Origin: Campylobacter suis
GTDB lineage: Bacteria; Campylobacterota; Campylobacteria; Campylobacterales; Campylobacteraceae
Reading direction: 5' to 3'
DNA: 64,000 nt
NCBI RefSeq assembly: GCF_905120475.1
Contig: NZ_CAJHOE010000001.1
Coordinates: 62,001-126,000 of the forward strand
How positions within the stretch are numbered: position 1 is the stretch's first letter; each line of letters starts with the position of its first letter. A program made the translations under genes and the position numbers. Positions 1 through 9,056 of the stretch are shown one piece after another. The notes under the pieces were generated by a model. It saw only the letters and a program-made list of their open reading frames with translations, was not told the DNA's origin and ran no database searches.

Positions 1-747
1 TATGCCCCAAAGGATGAAAGTGCGATAAAGCCAAATGAGCGAGTTTTTTATACCCGAAAAAATGCGATATTTATCGACACTGCAAGGGCTTTGATAGATG
101 AGTTACCGCTTGATATGCGTAAATTTTTTATCGCCCCACTGCTTTATGAGGCAAGCTTGCATGCTAATACAAGTGGTGTATTTAAGGGCTTTTATAAAAA
201 CAAACAAGGTATCGGACAGTTTGGAGGCGAGGCTAAAAATGCTTTAAAGCGTATCACTGGGGACATAACGCTAAAAACACCAGTTTTTTCAAATTTTAGC
301 GTACCTTACGAGATATATCAAACCGATGCAAATGCCCTTGCTAACGAGCTTGATACGCTTGATCTTGTCTATCTTGATCCACCATATAATCAACATCCAT
401 ACAGCTCAAATTACTTTATGTTAAATTTGATAGCAAAAAACGAGCGACCAGCTGAAATTTCGCGAATTTCTGGTATCGCAAAAGATTGGAATCGCTCTGT
501 TTATAACCAAAAAGCAAATGCCGCTGATGCCTTTTTTAGCCTGATAGAGTGCCTAAAGGCTCGTATCGTGCTTATCTCTTTTAACAGCGAAGGATTTATC
601 TCAAAAGAGCAGTTTGAACACAACTTGGCTAAGCTCGGAAGTGTAAAAACCATTGAGCAAAGATACAACACATTTAGGGCAAGTAGAAATTTAAGCTCAA
701 GAAATATCCATGTAAGTGAGTTTTTATATATTTTAAAAAAAAGATAA
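1..747 (+). CDS. N6-adenine DNA methyltransferase, C-terminal part (gene starts left of window)
   Basis: The frame is open from base 1, so the gene begins outside the window; the first ATG in view (91) is internal. About 248 residues remain. The motif DPPYN near residue 126 of the visible part is the catalytic motif IV of amino-methyltransferases that modify adenine N6. The SAM-binding FxGxG motif is not visible and would lie upstream. The rest (a conserved SFNSEGFIS segment and a basic C-terminus) resembles Campylobacter proteins annotated as DNA adenine methylase. Whether it has a partner restriction enzyme cannot be seen. It ends 2 bases before the convergent cysQ gene. Recognition sequence unknown. 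Confidence 0.8.
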   Translation, partial: YAPKDESAIKPNERVFYTRKNAIFIDTARALIDELPLDMRKFFIAPLLYEASLHANTSGVFKGFYKNKQGIGQFGGEAKNALKRITGDITLKTPVFSNFSVPYEIYQTDANALANELDTLDLVYLDPPYNQHPYSSNYFMLNLIAKNERPAEISRISGIAKDWNRSVYNQKANAADAFFSLIECLKARIVLISFNSEGFISKEQFEHNLAKLGSVKTIEQRYNTFRASRNLSSRNIHVSEFLYILKKR

Positions 748-749
748 GG

Positions 750-1556
750 TTATAAAAGCTCTCTTGCTAGGGCTAAAATTTCATCTTTTTGTGCTAAGTT
801 TTCTTTGCTAATAGCTATAAATTTCGGGCTTTCAAGACTTTTTGCACTATAGTTTATCGGCGCAAAATTTTCTATATCGCACATTATCCCGCCGCTAAAT
901 TTTACTATCGCTTCGCCAGCTGCTATATCCCAAAGTGAGCTGTTGCTAAAGCGTGCATATACGCCGCCATTTTGTGCTACTTTTGCAAATTTTATAGCAG
1001 AGCCTATCTGTGTAAAGTTTAGATTAAATTCGCTAGCTATCTTGCGCTCGCGGATAGCTTTTGAGCGTCTTCCTGTGTATAAAATTTGTCTATTTTTGTT
1101 TGTGTACTCAAGTTTGCGTTGATGTAAAATTTTGCCATTTTCATCTAAAATTTGAGCAAAAACCCCATCTTTGCTTGCAAAAAAAAGCTCATTGCTCATC
1201 GGTATCATTATCACACCAAGCGCTACACTGCCTTGCTCTATAAGTGCGATACATACGCAAAACTCATCATTTTTATCTATAAACTCTCGAGTTCCATCAA
1301 GTGGATCGACTAGCCAAAAAGCCTTTGCGCTCGTGCGCTCTTTCTCGTCTAAAATTTCTTCTTCAGAGCAAATGGCAATATCTGAGCGTTTTAAAATTTG
1401 CATTATCGCTTCATTTGCTGCTATATCAGCACTTGTTAGCGGAGAGTTATCGCTTTTAAAGCTTACTTCAAAACTACTTTTATAATGGTGTTTTATAGCA
1501 CTGCTGGCGGCTATAGCGGCACTTTTTGCAAGATCTAAAAGCTCAGAGTTTGTCAT
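750..1556 (-). CDS. cysQ: 3'(2'),5'-bisphosphate nucleotidase CysQ
   Basis: A 268-residue member of the inositol monophosphatase superfamily. The metal-binding motif DPLDGT lies at residues 84-89, preceded by the acidic SEEE stretch (64-67), and a WDIAAGEA motif near residue 210 supplies the third metal ligand; all three sets of the family's Mg2+ ligands are present. CysQ removes the 3' phosphate of PAP/PAPS, recycling the by-product of sulfate assimilation. Length is normal. The start ATG overlaps the stop of the upstream antiporter gene by 4 bases, so the two are translationally coupled on the minus strand. An alternative would be another inositol-phosphatase-family enzyme, but the REF after DPLDGT is typical of CysQ. 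Confidence 0.87.
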   Translation of the reverse strand: MTNSELLDLAKSAAIAASSAIKHHYKSSFEVSFKSDNSPLTSADIAANEAIMQILKRSDIAICSEEEILDEKERTSAKAFWLVDPLDGTREFIDKNDEFCVCIALIEQGSVALGVIMIPMSNELFFASKDGVFAQILDENGKILHQRKLEYTNKNRQILYTGRRSKAIRERKIASEFNLNFTQIGSAIKFAKVAQNGGVYARFSNSSLWDIAAGEAIVKFSGGIMCDIENFAPINYSAKSLESPKFIAISKENLAQKDEILALARELL

Positions 1557-2746
1557 GCTTTTTTGGATTTAAAATTTACGAGAATTTTTATCGTAACCAT
1601 ACAAAATAGCACTTGCAATAAGCTTGCTAAAACAAACGATGAGTAAAACTCATCACTTAGACTACCAGACTTGTGAGCTATGGTTGCAACGGCGATTAAA
1701 AGCGTAAGTGGCATAGAGTGGCTAAGTGCGTAGATAACGATTTGTTTTATCTTTAAGATATTTATAAAAACTATACTTGCAACAAGTCTGCATACTATCA
1801 TCGTCACTGTTATAAATATCGCCTCTTTCACAACTTCACCAACAAAAAGCGTCTCAACTTTTAGCGTTGAGCCGATGTGAGCAAAAAATATAGGAACTAA
1901 AAAGCCAAAGCCAAAGCTACCAAGCTTGTGTGGTAGGTCTTGTTTGTGGTCAAAAAATGTAGCGATTATCATACCCGCGATAAAAGCACCAAATGCAACT
2001 TCAAGTCGCAAGAATACCATCAGCGCACACACAGCAAGAAATACGGCTATGCTTAGGCGTATATCCTTTTCGTTTTTGTCATATTGTGGCATAAGCACAG
2101 TTTTAAAGCCTGGAAACCACCAAAAAATAATACCAAGAAATTTAAATAAAACCCCACTAAGTAGCAAAAACCCAAGTAGATAGATAATGCTAAGCCAAAA
2201 GTCCCAGCTCCCACCAAACTGTAAATAAGCCGATGTTATCGTTAGTAGCGTGATACTTACCACTTCGCCGATAACGCCTATTAGCATACTTAAATTTAGC
2301 CACTGCTGATCTTTACCATACTCTTTAAATAGTGTAAATATCATGCCCACAGCCATTATCGGTATGATGATGATAAAAAGCGGATCAAGCTTAAATACAA
2401 ACATACAAAAAGTTGCGATGACATATAAAAGCGCGATATATATGCAGCCTAGTTTTAAAACTTTTCTATCCGCATTTAAAAAGATCCTAAGATCAACCTC
2501 CATGCCTGCTAAAAACATTAAAAAGAAAAAGCCAGCCTCGCTTATCGCGTCAAAAAGTTCATTGTGTGATAAAAGACCAAGATAGCCAGCGATAGTGCCT
2601 AGCATTATCTCCACTGGCGCAATAGGTATGCGAAAATTTTTGGAGATATAAGGCGAAGCAAAAATGATCGCCGCAAGCGTTAAAAGTATATAAAGTCCGT
2701 TCTCTTGCAAGTTTCTTCCCGTGTTAAATTTGCTTTTATTATACAT
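1553..2746 (-). CDS. Monovalent cation:proton antiporter, CPA2 (Kef/NhaP-like) membrane domain
   Basis: About 397 strongly hydrophobic residues with roughly 11-12 predicted membrane spans, matching the Na+/H+ exchanger fold (PF00999). The early segment with PVEIMLGTIAGYLG and the FLAGMEVDL motif are typical of the CPA2 family. There is no C-terminal TrkA-N/RCK nucleotide-binding domain, so it is shorter than KefB/KefC and closer to simple exchangers. It would exchange Na+ or K+ for protons across the inner membrane. The ATG at about 2746 is preferred; a TTG 18 bases upstream (2764) is possible but neither has a clear ribosome-binding site. It is coupled to cysQ by a 4-base overlap. Substrate ion cannot be read from sequence. 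Confidence 0.75.
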   Translation of the reverse strand: MYNKSKFNTGRNLQENGLYILLTLAAIIFASPYISKNFRIPIAPVEIMLGTIAGYLGLLSHNELFDAISEAGFFFLMFLAGMEVDLRIFLNADRKVLKLGCIYIALLYVIATFCMFVFKLDPLFIIIIPIMAVGMIFTLFKEYGKDQQWLNLSMLIGVIGEVVSITLLTITSAYLQFGGSWDFWLSIIYLLGFLLLSGVLFKFLGIIFWWFPGFKTVLMPQYDKNEKDIRLSIAVFLAVCALMVFLRLEVAFGAFIAGMIIATFFDHKQDLPHKLGSFGFGFLVPIFFAHIGSTLKVETLFVGEVVKEAIFITVTMIVCRLVASIVFINILKIKQIVIYALSHSMPLTLLIAVATIAHKSGSLSDEFYSSFVLASLLQVLFCMVTIKILVNFKSKKA

Positions 2747-2810
2747 TTTTTTTGTTAAAAACAAGATTTTTGCGTTATAATTTCATAAAATTTATAACAA
2801 AGGCAAGATA

Positions 2811-4355
2811 ATGCAGTCATTTGAAGTAAAGAGCTCTTACGATGAGATGCCCTATTTTTCGGCAGCCTTTCACGATAGCTCGGTACTTCGCTTGCATGCG
2901 ATAGGCAAATTTTTGCGTCTTGAGCCAACACCAGTTCGTAAGGCTAGAGTGCTTGAGCTCGGCGGTGCTTTTGGTGGCAATATCATGCCACTTGCAGTAG
3001 CCTATCCAGACGCTGAGGTTGTTGGTGTCGACATATCAAGCATACAGGTAAATACTGGCAATGCCATCGCCAAGCAGATGGGGATTGAAAATTTTCATCT
3101 TATTGAAGCCGATATAATGGCACTAAGTCCAGAGCAGATAAAAGAGCTTGGGAAATTTGACTACATCATCGCCCATGGCTTTTATAGTTGGGTTAGAAAA
3201 AATGTTAGAGACGCCTTTCTTGCGCTTACAAAGACACTTTTAAAACAAAATGGCATTGCATTTATATCCTACAATGTCTATCCGGGCTGGAAAAGTTTTG
3301 ATACTTTGCGTGATTATATGATGTTTTGTGCCAAAGATAAAAACGGCATAAAACGCCTTGATGTTGCAAAAAGAGAGCTAAATTTTATGGGTGAGTTTTT
3401 GCGTATGAATTTTCACACTAAAAGCAACGAAGCTCTAAAACAAACTCAAGAGCTGCTACTTACCCAGCTAAATTTCGTCCGTTCGATACTAAAAGATAGT
3501 AAAAACGACTACTACATCTTGCACGAGTTTTTTGAAACGACAAACGAAGCACAGCTTTTTTACAAATTTGCAAACCGCTTAAGCGACTTTGGGCTTGGGT
3601 ATTTGGTTGAAAGTACGCTTGATGATGTTTTTGCACCAGGTATTGGCGTTGCTAGATTTGATAGGCATATAAACAAAACTTATAAAAGTCGTATCGACCG
3701 CGAGCAAATGCGTGACTTTTTTCTAAATCGCTCGTTTCGCAAAAGCCTTGTCATGCACGAAGATGAGCTAAATGAAGAGTCTGAAACAAACATTAGCCTT
3801 GATGAAATTTCACTCATTCACATCATCGCAAAGCTTGAAAAAACAAAAGATGGTTATAGTATAAATGATGAGCCCCTAAGCCCGCAGTTTAATGAAATTT
3901 TTGCCAAAATTTATGACGCTTATCCAGCTAGTATCAGTATTGATGAGCTTGGCATTAGCGATGATAACATCAATGCTTTTTTGGCACTTATGGCAAACCC
4001 AGCCACGCTTTTATCCACACAAAAATTTAGCCATATAAAGTATGAAAAGGGCAAAACTAGACTAAAGCCAAGAGTAGCAGGCTATCTTAGATACTTTGCT
4101 AACACACATAAGCCAGTTATGTTGCTAGCCACACAGCTTAACTCAAAGACTCATATAGATACCTTGGGTGCTAGGACAGCACTTCTTTTTGATGGGCAAA
4201 ACAGCTTTGATGACATAGTAAAAGAGCTTGAAAAAATTTATGAAATTTACAAAAATGAGCCAGACGCAAAACATTTAAATGAGTTTAACCCAGAAATTTA
4301 CGCTAGCGAAGTGGCTAAAAAGCTTGAAAATTCGTACTTTCTAGAAAAATTTTAA
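2811..4355 (+). CDS. SAM-dependent methyltransferase with regulatory domain
   Basis: A 514-residue protein. The N-terminal third is a class I methyltransferase: glycine-rich motif I (LELGGAFGGN) at about 48-57, the acidic SAM-ribose residue at D74 in VGVDIS, and a motif near IIAHGFYSWV. The middle and C-terminal parts match the layout of the 'predicted methyltransferase regulatory domain' family (PF10119), followed by a helical/winged-helix-like tail. Proteins of this build are common in Campylobacter but their substrate is unknown. It lies immediately upstream of flaA on the same strand, with the flaA promoter in the 110-base gap, so the two are probably separate transcripts. A link to flagellin modification is only a guess from position. 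Confidence 0.72.
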   Translation: MQSFEVKSSYDEMPYFSAAFHDSSVLRLHAIGKFLRLEPTPVRKARVLELGGAFGGNIMPLAVAYPDAEVVGVDISSIQVNTGNAIAKQMGIENFHLIEADIMALSPEQIKELGKFDYIIAHGFYSWVRKNVRDAFLALTKTLLKQNGIAFISYNVYPGWKSFDTLRDYMMFCAKDKNGIKRLDVAKRELNFMGEFLRMNFHTKSNEALKQTQELLLTQLNFVRSILKDSKNDYYILHEFFETTNEAQLFYKFANRLSDFGLGYLVESTLDDVFAPGIGVARFDRHINKTYKSRIDREQMRDFFLNRSFRKSLVMHEDELNEESETNISLDEISLIHIIAKLEKTKDGYSINDEPLSPQFNEIFAKIYDAYPASISIDELGISDDNINAFLALMANPATLLSTQKFSHIKYEKGKTRLKPRVAGYLRYFANTHKPVMLLATQLNSKTHIDTLGARTALLFDGQNSFDDIVKELEKIYEIYKNEPDAKHLNEFNPEIYASEVAKKLENSYFLEKF

Positions 4356-4384
4356 AATTTTTGCAAATTTTTTATATTTAGCTA

Positions 4385-4411
4385 TAAAGTTTTTTCGACT
4401 TTGTCCGATAT
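4385..4411 (+). promoter_or_regulatory. Sigma-28 (FliA) promoter of flaA
   Basis: TAAA at 4385-4388, exactly 15 bases, then TCCGATAT at 4404-4411. This matches the flagellar sigma-28 consensus TAAA-N15-GCCGATAA at all key positions except the first and last base of the -10 box. It predicts transcription starting near 4417-4420, giving a leader of about 48 bases before the flaA ATG. Confidence 0.88.
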
Positions 4412-4420
4412 GGTATACAA

Positions 4421-4440
4421 GTAACCAAAGGACAGGTTGC
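4421..4440 (+). promoter_or_regulatory. flaA leader hairpin with GGA loop, candidate CsrA-binding site
   Basis: GTAACC (4421-4426) pairs with GGTTGC (4435-4440) including one G-U pair, exposing the 8-base loop AAAGGACA. A GGA in a hairpin loop is the classic CsrA recognition element. A second GGA sits in the ribosome-binding site (AAAAGGAT, 4453-4460), where a weak TAAAT/ATTTA stem can form. In C. jejuni CsrA, antagonised by FliW, binds two such hairpins in the flaA leader; the same arrangement here suggests the same control, but csrA and fliW are not in this window. Confidence 0.6.
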
Positions 4441-4465
4441 TAAATACACTTTAAAAGGATTTACA

Positions 4466-5959
4466 ATGAGTTTTCGTATTAACACAAACATCAACGCGAT
4501 GAATTCGCACGCTAATGCTGTAGGCAACAACAGAGACATTTCAGGCTCTTTGCAAAAGCTCAGCTCAGGCTTACGAATCACAACAGCGGCAGAAGATGCA
4601 TCAGGTTTGGCTATTGCAGATAGCCTTCGTTCACAAGCAAGTGCCCTTGGTCAAGCTATAGCTAACGGCAACGACGCAGTTGGTATCATCCAGACAGCTG
4701 ACAAAGCTATGGACGAGCAGCTAAAAATTCTTAACACTATTAAGACTAAAGCTACTCAGTCTGCTCAAGATGGTCAAACTACTCGTTCTCGTCAAGCACT
4801 TCAAGCTGATATCGTTCGTTTGATGGAGCAACTTGACAACATAGGTAACACTACATCTTTTAACGGTCAGCAACTACTTAACGGAACATTTACAAATAAA
4901 GAGTTCCAAGTTGGTGCTTACTCTAACCAGTCTATCAAGGCTTCTATCGGTTCAACTACATCTGACAAGATAGGTCTTACTCGTTTTGAGAGCTCAAAGC
5001 TTCTTACAGGTTTGGCTGAGGTCAAAGACCTTAAGTTTCTTGCAGTCGATGGTGTAAATGATGTAGGCGTTGCTTCAGCTATTATCTCAACAGGTGTTGG
5101 TAAAGGTATCGGTGCTTTGGCTGAAAATATCAACAAAGTATCTACTAAAACTGGTATCCGTGCATCATTTGATGTTACTCGTATAATGTCAGTTGCTATC
5201 ACATCAGTTGCTATAGAAGGACTTGAGATAAATGGTGTAAAGATAGGCGACCTAGAAGTTAGAGCAAATGACAGCAACGGTGCTTTGGTAAATGCTATCA
5301 ATGCTGTTAAAGATCAAACTGGTGTTGAGGCGTCTGTTGATGCTGAGACAGGTAAGATGGTTCTAACAAGCCGTTCAGGTCGTGCTATGGAGTTCAAAGG
5401 AACTAACATAAGTGCAGCTATTGGTGCTAAAGCAGACGATGTATTTGTAGGTCGTTTAAATCTAGTAAGACTAGATGGTCGTGATATCAAAATCACAGGA
5501 GGCTCAGACCTTAAGATAGATAGCGACGCTTTCTTATCAGCTAATGGTGGTGCACAACAGTCAGTATCTCTAAGAGATGTTCGTGGTCAGATAGATGGCA
5601 AGCTAGCAACAGCTATGGGCTTCCAAAGAATGTCAGGCGTTTTAACCGTAGCTCAATCAGCTGGTGTTATGACACTACGCGGTGCTATGGCAGTTATGGA
5701 TATAGCTGAGTCAGCTCAGATCACACTTGATCAGATCCGCTCTGACTTAGGTTCTGTACAAAACCAGCTAATCGTAACAGTAAACAACATCACTACAACT
5801 CAGGTGAATGTAAAAGCAGCTGAGTCTCAAATCCGTGATGTTGACTTTGCAGCTGAGTCTGCTAACTTCTCTAAGTTTAACATACTAGCTCAGTCTGGTA
5901 GTTATGCTATGAGTCAAGCTAACAGCGTTCAGCAAAACGTAATGAAGCTTTTACAGTAG
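4466..5959 (+). CDS. flaA: Flagellin
   Basis: A 497-residue flagellin, the main subunit of the flagellar filament. The N-terminal D0/D1 region ([18 protein letters not shown]...) and C-terminal region (ending [11 protein letters not shown]) are conserved and form the filament core coiled coil; the centre (about 175-390) is the variable surface domain, rich in Ser/Thr and a likely site of O-linked glycosylation with pseudaminic-type sugars in this genus. Residues 90-98 (NTIKTKATQ) replace the TLR5-recognised QRVRELAVQ type segment of Salmonella, as known for epsilonproteobacterial flagellins. It is shorter than the roughly 572-residue C. jejuni FlaA, the difference being in the central domain. 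ATG 4466 follows AAAAGGAT. Transcribed alone from a sigma-28 promoter; no flaB neighbour follows. Confidence 0.95.
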   Translation: MSFRINTNINAMNSHANAVGNNRDISGSLQKLSSGLRITTAAEDASGLAIADSLRSQASALGQAIANGNDAVGIIQTADKAMDEQLKILNTIKTKATQSAQDGQTTRSRQALQADIVRLMEQLDNIGNTTSFNGQQLLNGTFTNKEFQVGAYSNQSIKASIGSTTSDKIGLTRFESSKLLTGLAEVKDLKFLAVDGVNDVGVASAIISTGVGKGIGALAENINKVSTKTGIRASFDVTRIMSVAITSVAIEGLEINGVKIGDLEVRANDSNGALVNAINAVKDQTGVEASVDAETGKMVLTSRSGRAMEFKGTNISAAIGAKADDVFVGRLNLVRLDGRDIKITGGSDLKIDSDAFLSANGGAQQSVSLRDVRGQIDGKLATAMGFQRMSGVLTVAQSAGVMTLRGAMAVMDIAESAQITLDQIRSDLGSVQNQLIVTVNNITTTQVNVKAAESQIRDVDFAAESANFSKFNILAQSGSYAMSQANSVQQNVMKLLQ

Positions 5960-5986
5960 TTTAACCACTTCTGTAAGTTTCTAACC

Positions 5987-6006
5987 TTGGTGTGGCAACA
6001 CACCGA
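5987..6006 (+). other. GNRA-type hairpin just downstream of flaA
   Basis: GGTGTG (5989-5994) and CACACC (5999-6004) close a GCAA tetraloop; a U-G and a U-A pair extend the stem by two. It lies 30 bases after the flaA stop. There is no T-run, so it is not itself a terminator; it could protect the mRNA 3' end. Confidence 0.55.
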
Positions 6007-6008
6007 AA

Positions 6009-6028
6009 ATATCTTTTTAAAAAGATAT
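6009..6028. repeat. Perfect 20-base palindrome in the flaA 3' region
   Basis: ATATCTTTTT followed directly by its own reverse complement AAAAAGATAT, lying between the GNRA hairpin and the terminator. Function unknown; it could extend into an RNA stem or be a protein-binding site. Confidence 0.5.
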
Positions 6029-6056
6029 GCTTCTTCTGCAAAAGTGTTAAAACTCA

Positions 6057-6090
6057 ACCTAGATCGTCTCGGCGGTCTAGGTCTTTTATA
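6057..6090 (+). terminator. Rho-independent terminator of flaA
   Basis: ACCTAGATC (6057-6065) pairs with GGTCTAGGT (6074-6082), nine pairs with one wobble, followed by CTTTTATAT. The transcript would carry about 100 bases of 3' untranslated sequence beyond the stop codon. Confidence 0.7.
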
Positions 6091-6173
6091 TCTCTAAAAT
6101 TTAAATATCAACTTTAAGAAGTAAAAGAAAATTTGTTTTTAAGTGGATAAATTTTTAAATTTATGCTACGCGC

Positions 6174-6201
6174 AAAGCCAAAAGAGCTATCCTTTGGCTT
6201 T
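6174..6201 (-). terminator. Inverted repeat between flaA and bioB, possible terminator of the trp-bioB unit
   Basis: AAAGCCAAA (6174-6182) and TTTGGCTTT (6193-6201) form a nine-pair stem with a 10-base loop, 54 bases beyond the bioB stop on the minus strand. There is no long T-run on either side, so termination is uncertain. Confidence 0.35.
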
Positions 6202-6254
6202 AAATATCTTTGTTGAAAAAGTCTAGTATATCTCTTTTGCTTTTAACTTTAAAT

Positions 6255-7094
6255 TTAGTGGCACTTGCTAGCAAATGTGTAGCCAAGCTCCTTTAAGCAC
6301 CTTACATCTTCACTCATATCTTCGCCCTTTTGAGTGAGATAGTCTCCTAAAACTATAGCTACCACACCGTGCGAGAAAATTTCATACTGCCTTTCACCAA
6401 GCACTCTCTCTCGCCCACCAGCTATCATAAGTCTTGTATTTGGCAGGGCTTTTACGCTATCATCAATGATCTTAAATGCCTCATCTGCGCTTAAAATTTC
6501 TTGCTTGATAGAAAGTCCATCACTTGGCATAAAGAAATTTATCGGACTTGAAAACGGCGCAAGCTCAGCCAAACTAACACGCAGGCTCACTCTGTCACTC
6601 TCACTCTCGCCAAGTCCATATATACCACCACAGCAAAGCTCTAATCCCACGCTTTTTGCGTCTAAATTTGTCTGCCATCTCTCATCCCAGCTATGCGTGG
6701 TGCAAATTTTAGAAAAGTACTCACGGCTTGTTTCTAGGTTGTGGTTGTAGCTAAAAACACCAGCATTTTTAAGCTCGCTTAACTGCTCGCGACTTGCCAT
6801 GCCATTGCAAGCGATTAGCATAAGCTCGGGGCATTCTTTACTTACAGCTCTTGCTATCTTTGCCACTTGCTCGGTCTTATCATCATCTAGCCTCGCCCCG
6901 CTTGTAACTAGACAAAATCCAAGAGCATGGTTTGCACTTGCTCTTTTTGCCTCAGCTACGACTTGCTCTTGGCTTTTTATATGATAGCGTGAAATTTTTA
7001 CCTTTGAGTTGATGTTTTGCGTGCAGTATCCGCAGTCCTCATCACACACTCCGCAACTTAGCGAACTTATCGCGCATAGCATGATTTGTTTCAT
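6255..7094 (-). CDS. bioB: Biotin synthase
   Basis: A 279-residue radical-SAM enzyme that inserts sulfur into dethiobiotin. The SAM cluster motif is C17-x3-C21-x2-C24. The ligands of the second, [2Fe-2S] cluster are also recognisable: Cys in FCLVTSGAR, Cys in IACNGM, Cys in LELCCGGIYGLGE, and the Arg in AGGRE; YNHNLETS is the usual substrate-site motif. It is clearly shorter than E. coli BioB (346 residues), with trimmed ends, as in other Campylobacter. ATG 7094 follows AAAGGAT. It starts 9 bases after the trpA stop and is thus the last gene of the tryptophan operon, an unusual pairing of biotin and tryptophan synthesis; no other bio gene is present here. Confidence 0.92.
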   Translation of the reverse strand: MKQIMLCAISSLSCGVCDEDCGYCTQNINSKVKISRYHIKSQEQVVAEAKRASANHALGFCLVTSGARLDDDKTEQVAKIARAVSKECPELMLIACNGMASREQLSELKNAGVFSYNHNLETSREYFSKICTTHSWDERWQTNLDAKSVGLELCCGGIYGLGESESDRVSLRVSLAELAPFSSPINFFMPSDGLSIKQEILSADEAFKIIDDSVKALPNTRLMIAGGRERVLGERQYEIFSHGVVAIVLGDYLTQKGEDMSEDVRCLKELGYTFASKCH

Positions 7095-7103
7095 TTTTAT
7101 CCT

Positions 7104-7853
7104 TTAAAATAGTTCGCCGACTTTTTGCATAAGCTCATCGCCACTAAATTTATCCGTCAGCTCCACTATTGCTGTGCCTATTATCGCACCATCGGCATAG
7201 CTTTTAACTTCATTGGCGTCCTCTTTTGTCCTTACGCCAAAGCCCACGCAAACGGGCAAATCGGTGAAATTTTTAGCCGTCTTTACCAGCTCTTTTAGCC
7301 TATCTACACTCGCTCTTTTTGAGCCACTAACCCCTATCGCGCCCACGGCATATACAAAACCACTCGCTCGTTTTAATATCTCGCCAACTCTATCACCCGA
7401 TGTAACGCTGATAAGTGGTATAAGTGCGAAATTTTCACTCTCGCAAAGTGCAAATATCTCCTCGCTCTCCTCGCTTGGCAGATCAGGCACGATCATACCG
7501 CTCACACCGCACTCTTTTGCCCTTTTTATAAAATCACGAATGCCGTATGAAAAGACAAGGTTAAAATAGACCAAAAACACCACAGGCTTGCTAAATCGCC
7601 CCTTGCACTCTGATAAAATTTCAAACATACTATCAGTGTTTAACCCACTCTCATACGCCTTAAAACTAGCCTTTGCTATCGTTTTGCCATCAGCTAGCGG
7701 ATCAGAGTAAGGGATGCCGATCTCTAGCATATCAAGACAGCTTTGATCAAGCTTTGATAAAAATTCCTTCGTATGCTCCACGCTTGGATATCCGCCCACA
7801 ATGTAGCCGATATTTGCCTTCTCGCCCCTAAATGCAAGTGAGATTTTATCCAT
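7104..7853 (-). CDS. trpA: Tryptophan synthase alpha chain
   Basis: A 249-residue TIM-barrel protein that cleaves indole-3-glycerol phosphate to indole and glyceraldehyde 3-phosphate in complex with TrpB. Family hallmarks are present: the catalytic Glu in [16 protein letters not shown], the second catalytic Asp region ([12 protein letters not shown]) and the phosphate-binding [10 protein letters not shown] and GTAIVE segments. The ATG at 7853 (MDKISLAF) is chosen because AAAAAGGA lies 8-9 bases upstream; an in-frame ATG at 7871 would add six residues. The chosen start overlaps the trpB stop by 8 bases, so TrpB and TrpA translation is coupled, fitting their 1:1 complex. Nothing unusual. Confidence 0.93.
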   Translation of the reverse strand: MDKISLAFRGEKANIGYIVGGYPSVEHTKEFLSKLDQSCLDMLEIGIPYSDPLADGKTIAKASFKAYESGLNTDSMFEILSECKGRFSKPVVFLVYFNLVFSYGIRDFIKRAKECGVSGMIVPDLPSEESEEIFALCESENFALIPLISVTSGDRVGEILKRASGFVYAVGAIGVSGSKRASVDRLKELVKTAKNFTDLPVCVGFGVRTKEDANEVKSYADGAIIGTAIVELTDKFSGDELMQKVGELF

Positions 7854-9030
7854 AAATTTTTCCTTTTTCATAGCTCATTATCGTATCTATATCTTTATCG
7901 CCGCGGCCCGAAACATTTACCACGATGACGCTTTTTTTATCTAGTTTAGGGCAAAGTTTCTCTAAATAAGCCAAAGCATGTGAGCTTTCAATCGCTGGAA
8001 TTATGCCCTCAAGTCTAGTTGTGAGTTTTAGGGCATTTATGCACTCATCATCGGTGATAGGCTCGTATTTTACGCGTTTTATATCGTGCAAATGTGCATG
8101 CTGTGGCCCGATACCCGGATAATCAAGCCCAGCCGAAATGCTATGCACCTCCTCTATCATGCCGTATTTATCTTGTAAAACGATGGTTTTCATACCGTGG
8201 ATTATCCCCTCGCGACCCTTTGTAAGCGTGGCTGCGTGATAGGGTGTGCCAGCTCCAAGCCCGGCCGCTTCAACCCCTATAAGCTCTACGCTCTCATCAG
8301 CTAAAAATTCGTTAAATATCCCTATGGCGTTGCTTCCACCGCCCACACAAGCGATGATATACTCAGCCTTTACGCCGTGCTCTTTTAGCTGAGCTTTGGT
8401 TTCTTTACCGATGATGTTTTGAAAGTCGCGAACTATCATCGGATATGGGTGCGGACCGACTGCTGAGCCAATGACATAAAACACACTTTCTATCTCATTT
8501 ACCCACGCTTGAATGGCCGCTGTTGTCGCCTCTTTAAGAGTTTTTAAGCCGTCCTCAACGCTGATTAAATTTGCACCAAGTAGCTTCATACGAAAGGCGT
8601 TTATCTCCTGCCTTGCGATATCAACAGCACCCATATACACATCGCACTCAAGACCTAGTAACGCCGCTGCTGTCGCTGTTGCCACGCCGTGCTGTCCGGC
8701 TCCAGTTTCAGCAATGATCTTGGTTTTTCCCATCTTTTTAGCTAGCAAAGCCTGTGCTAGAGCGTTATTTATCTTATGAGCGCCAGTGTGATTTAGATCC
8801 TCTCGTTTTAGATAAATTTCGTGTCCGTAGTGTTTGCTTAGGCGTTTTGCGTGATAGAGCGGACTAGGACGACCGACATAGTTTTTAAGCAAGTCATTAA
8901 GCTCAGCTTCAAACTCCGGCGTCTTAGCGATACTTTCATACGCTTTTTCAAGCTCATCAAGTGCAAACATCGCAGTTTCTGGCACAAACTGCCCTCCAAA
9001 TTTTCCAAAATACGCTTTTTTATTCATCAT
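7846..9030 (-). CDS. trpB: Tryptophan synthase beta chain
   Basis: A 394-residue PLP enzyme that joins indole and serine to form tryptophan. The PLP lysine lies in [12 protein letters not shown], the glycine-rich phosphate loop in [10 protein letters not shown], and the N-terminal [14 protein letters not shown] and catalytic ETGAGQHG motifs are intact. Length equals the family norm. The start has two adjacent ATGs (9030 and 9027); the first is given. It follows trpF after 26 bases and overlaps trpA. Confidence 0.96.
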   Translation of the reverse strand: MMNKKAYFGKFGGQFVPETAMFALDELEKAYESIAKTPEFEAELNDLLKNYVGRPSPLYHAKRLSKHYGHEIYLKREDLNHTGAHKINNALAQALLAKKMGKTKIIAETGAGQHGVATATAAALLGLECDVYMGAVDIARQEINAFRMKLLGANLISVEDGLKTLKEATTAAIQAWVNEIESVFYVIGSAVGPHPYPMIVRDFQNIIGKETKAQLKEHGVKAEYIIACVGGGSNAIGIFNEFLADESVELIGVEAAGLGAGTPYHAATLTKGREGIIHGMKTIVLQDKYGMIEEVHSISAGLDYPGIGPQHAHLHDIKRVKYEPITDDECINALKLTTRLEGIIPAIESSHALAYLEKLCPKLDKKSVIVVNVSGRGDKDIDTIMSYEKGKIYG

Positions 9031-9056
9031 TTGCCTTTTTAGTTTTATTAATTGTA

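Noticed and set aside
1061-1485. Plus-strand ORFs opposite cysQ and others opposite trp genes, ppx and plsY
   Set aside because: They are antisense to well-recognised genes, lack ribosome-binding sites and show no recognisable motifs.
4345-4362. AAAAATTTTAAAATTTTT palindrome after the methyltransferase as a terminator
   Set aside because: The stem is all A-T with no G-C core, so it is too weak to call a terminator; such runs are common in this AT-rich genome.
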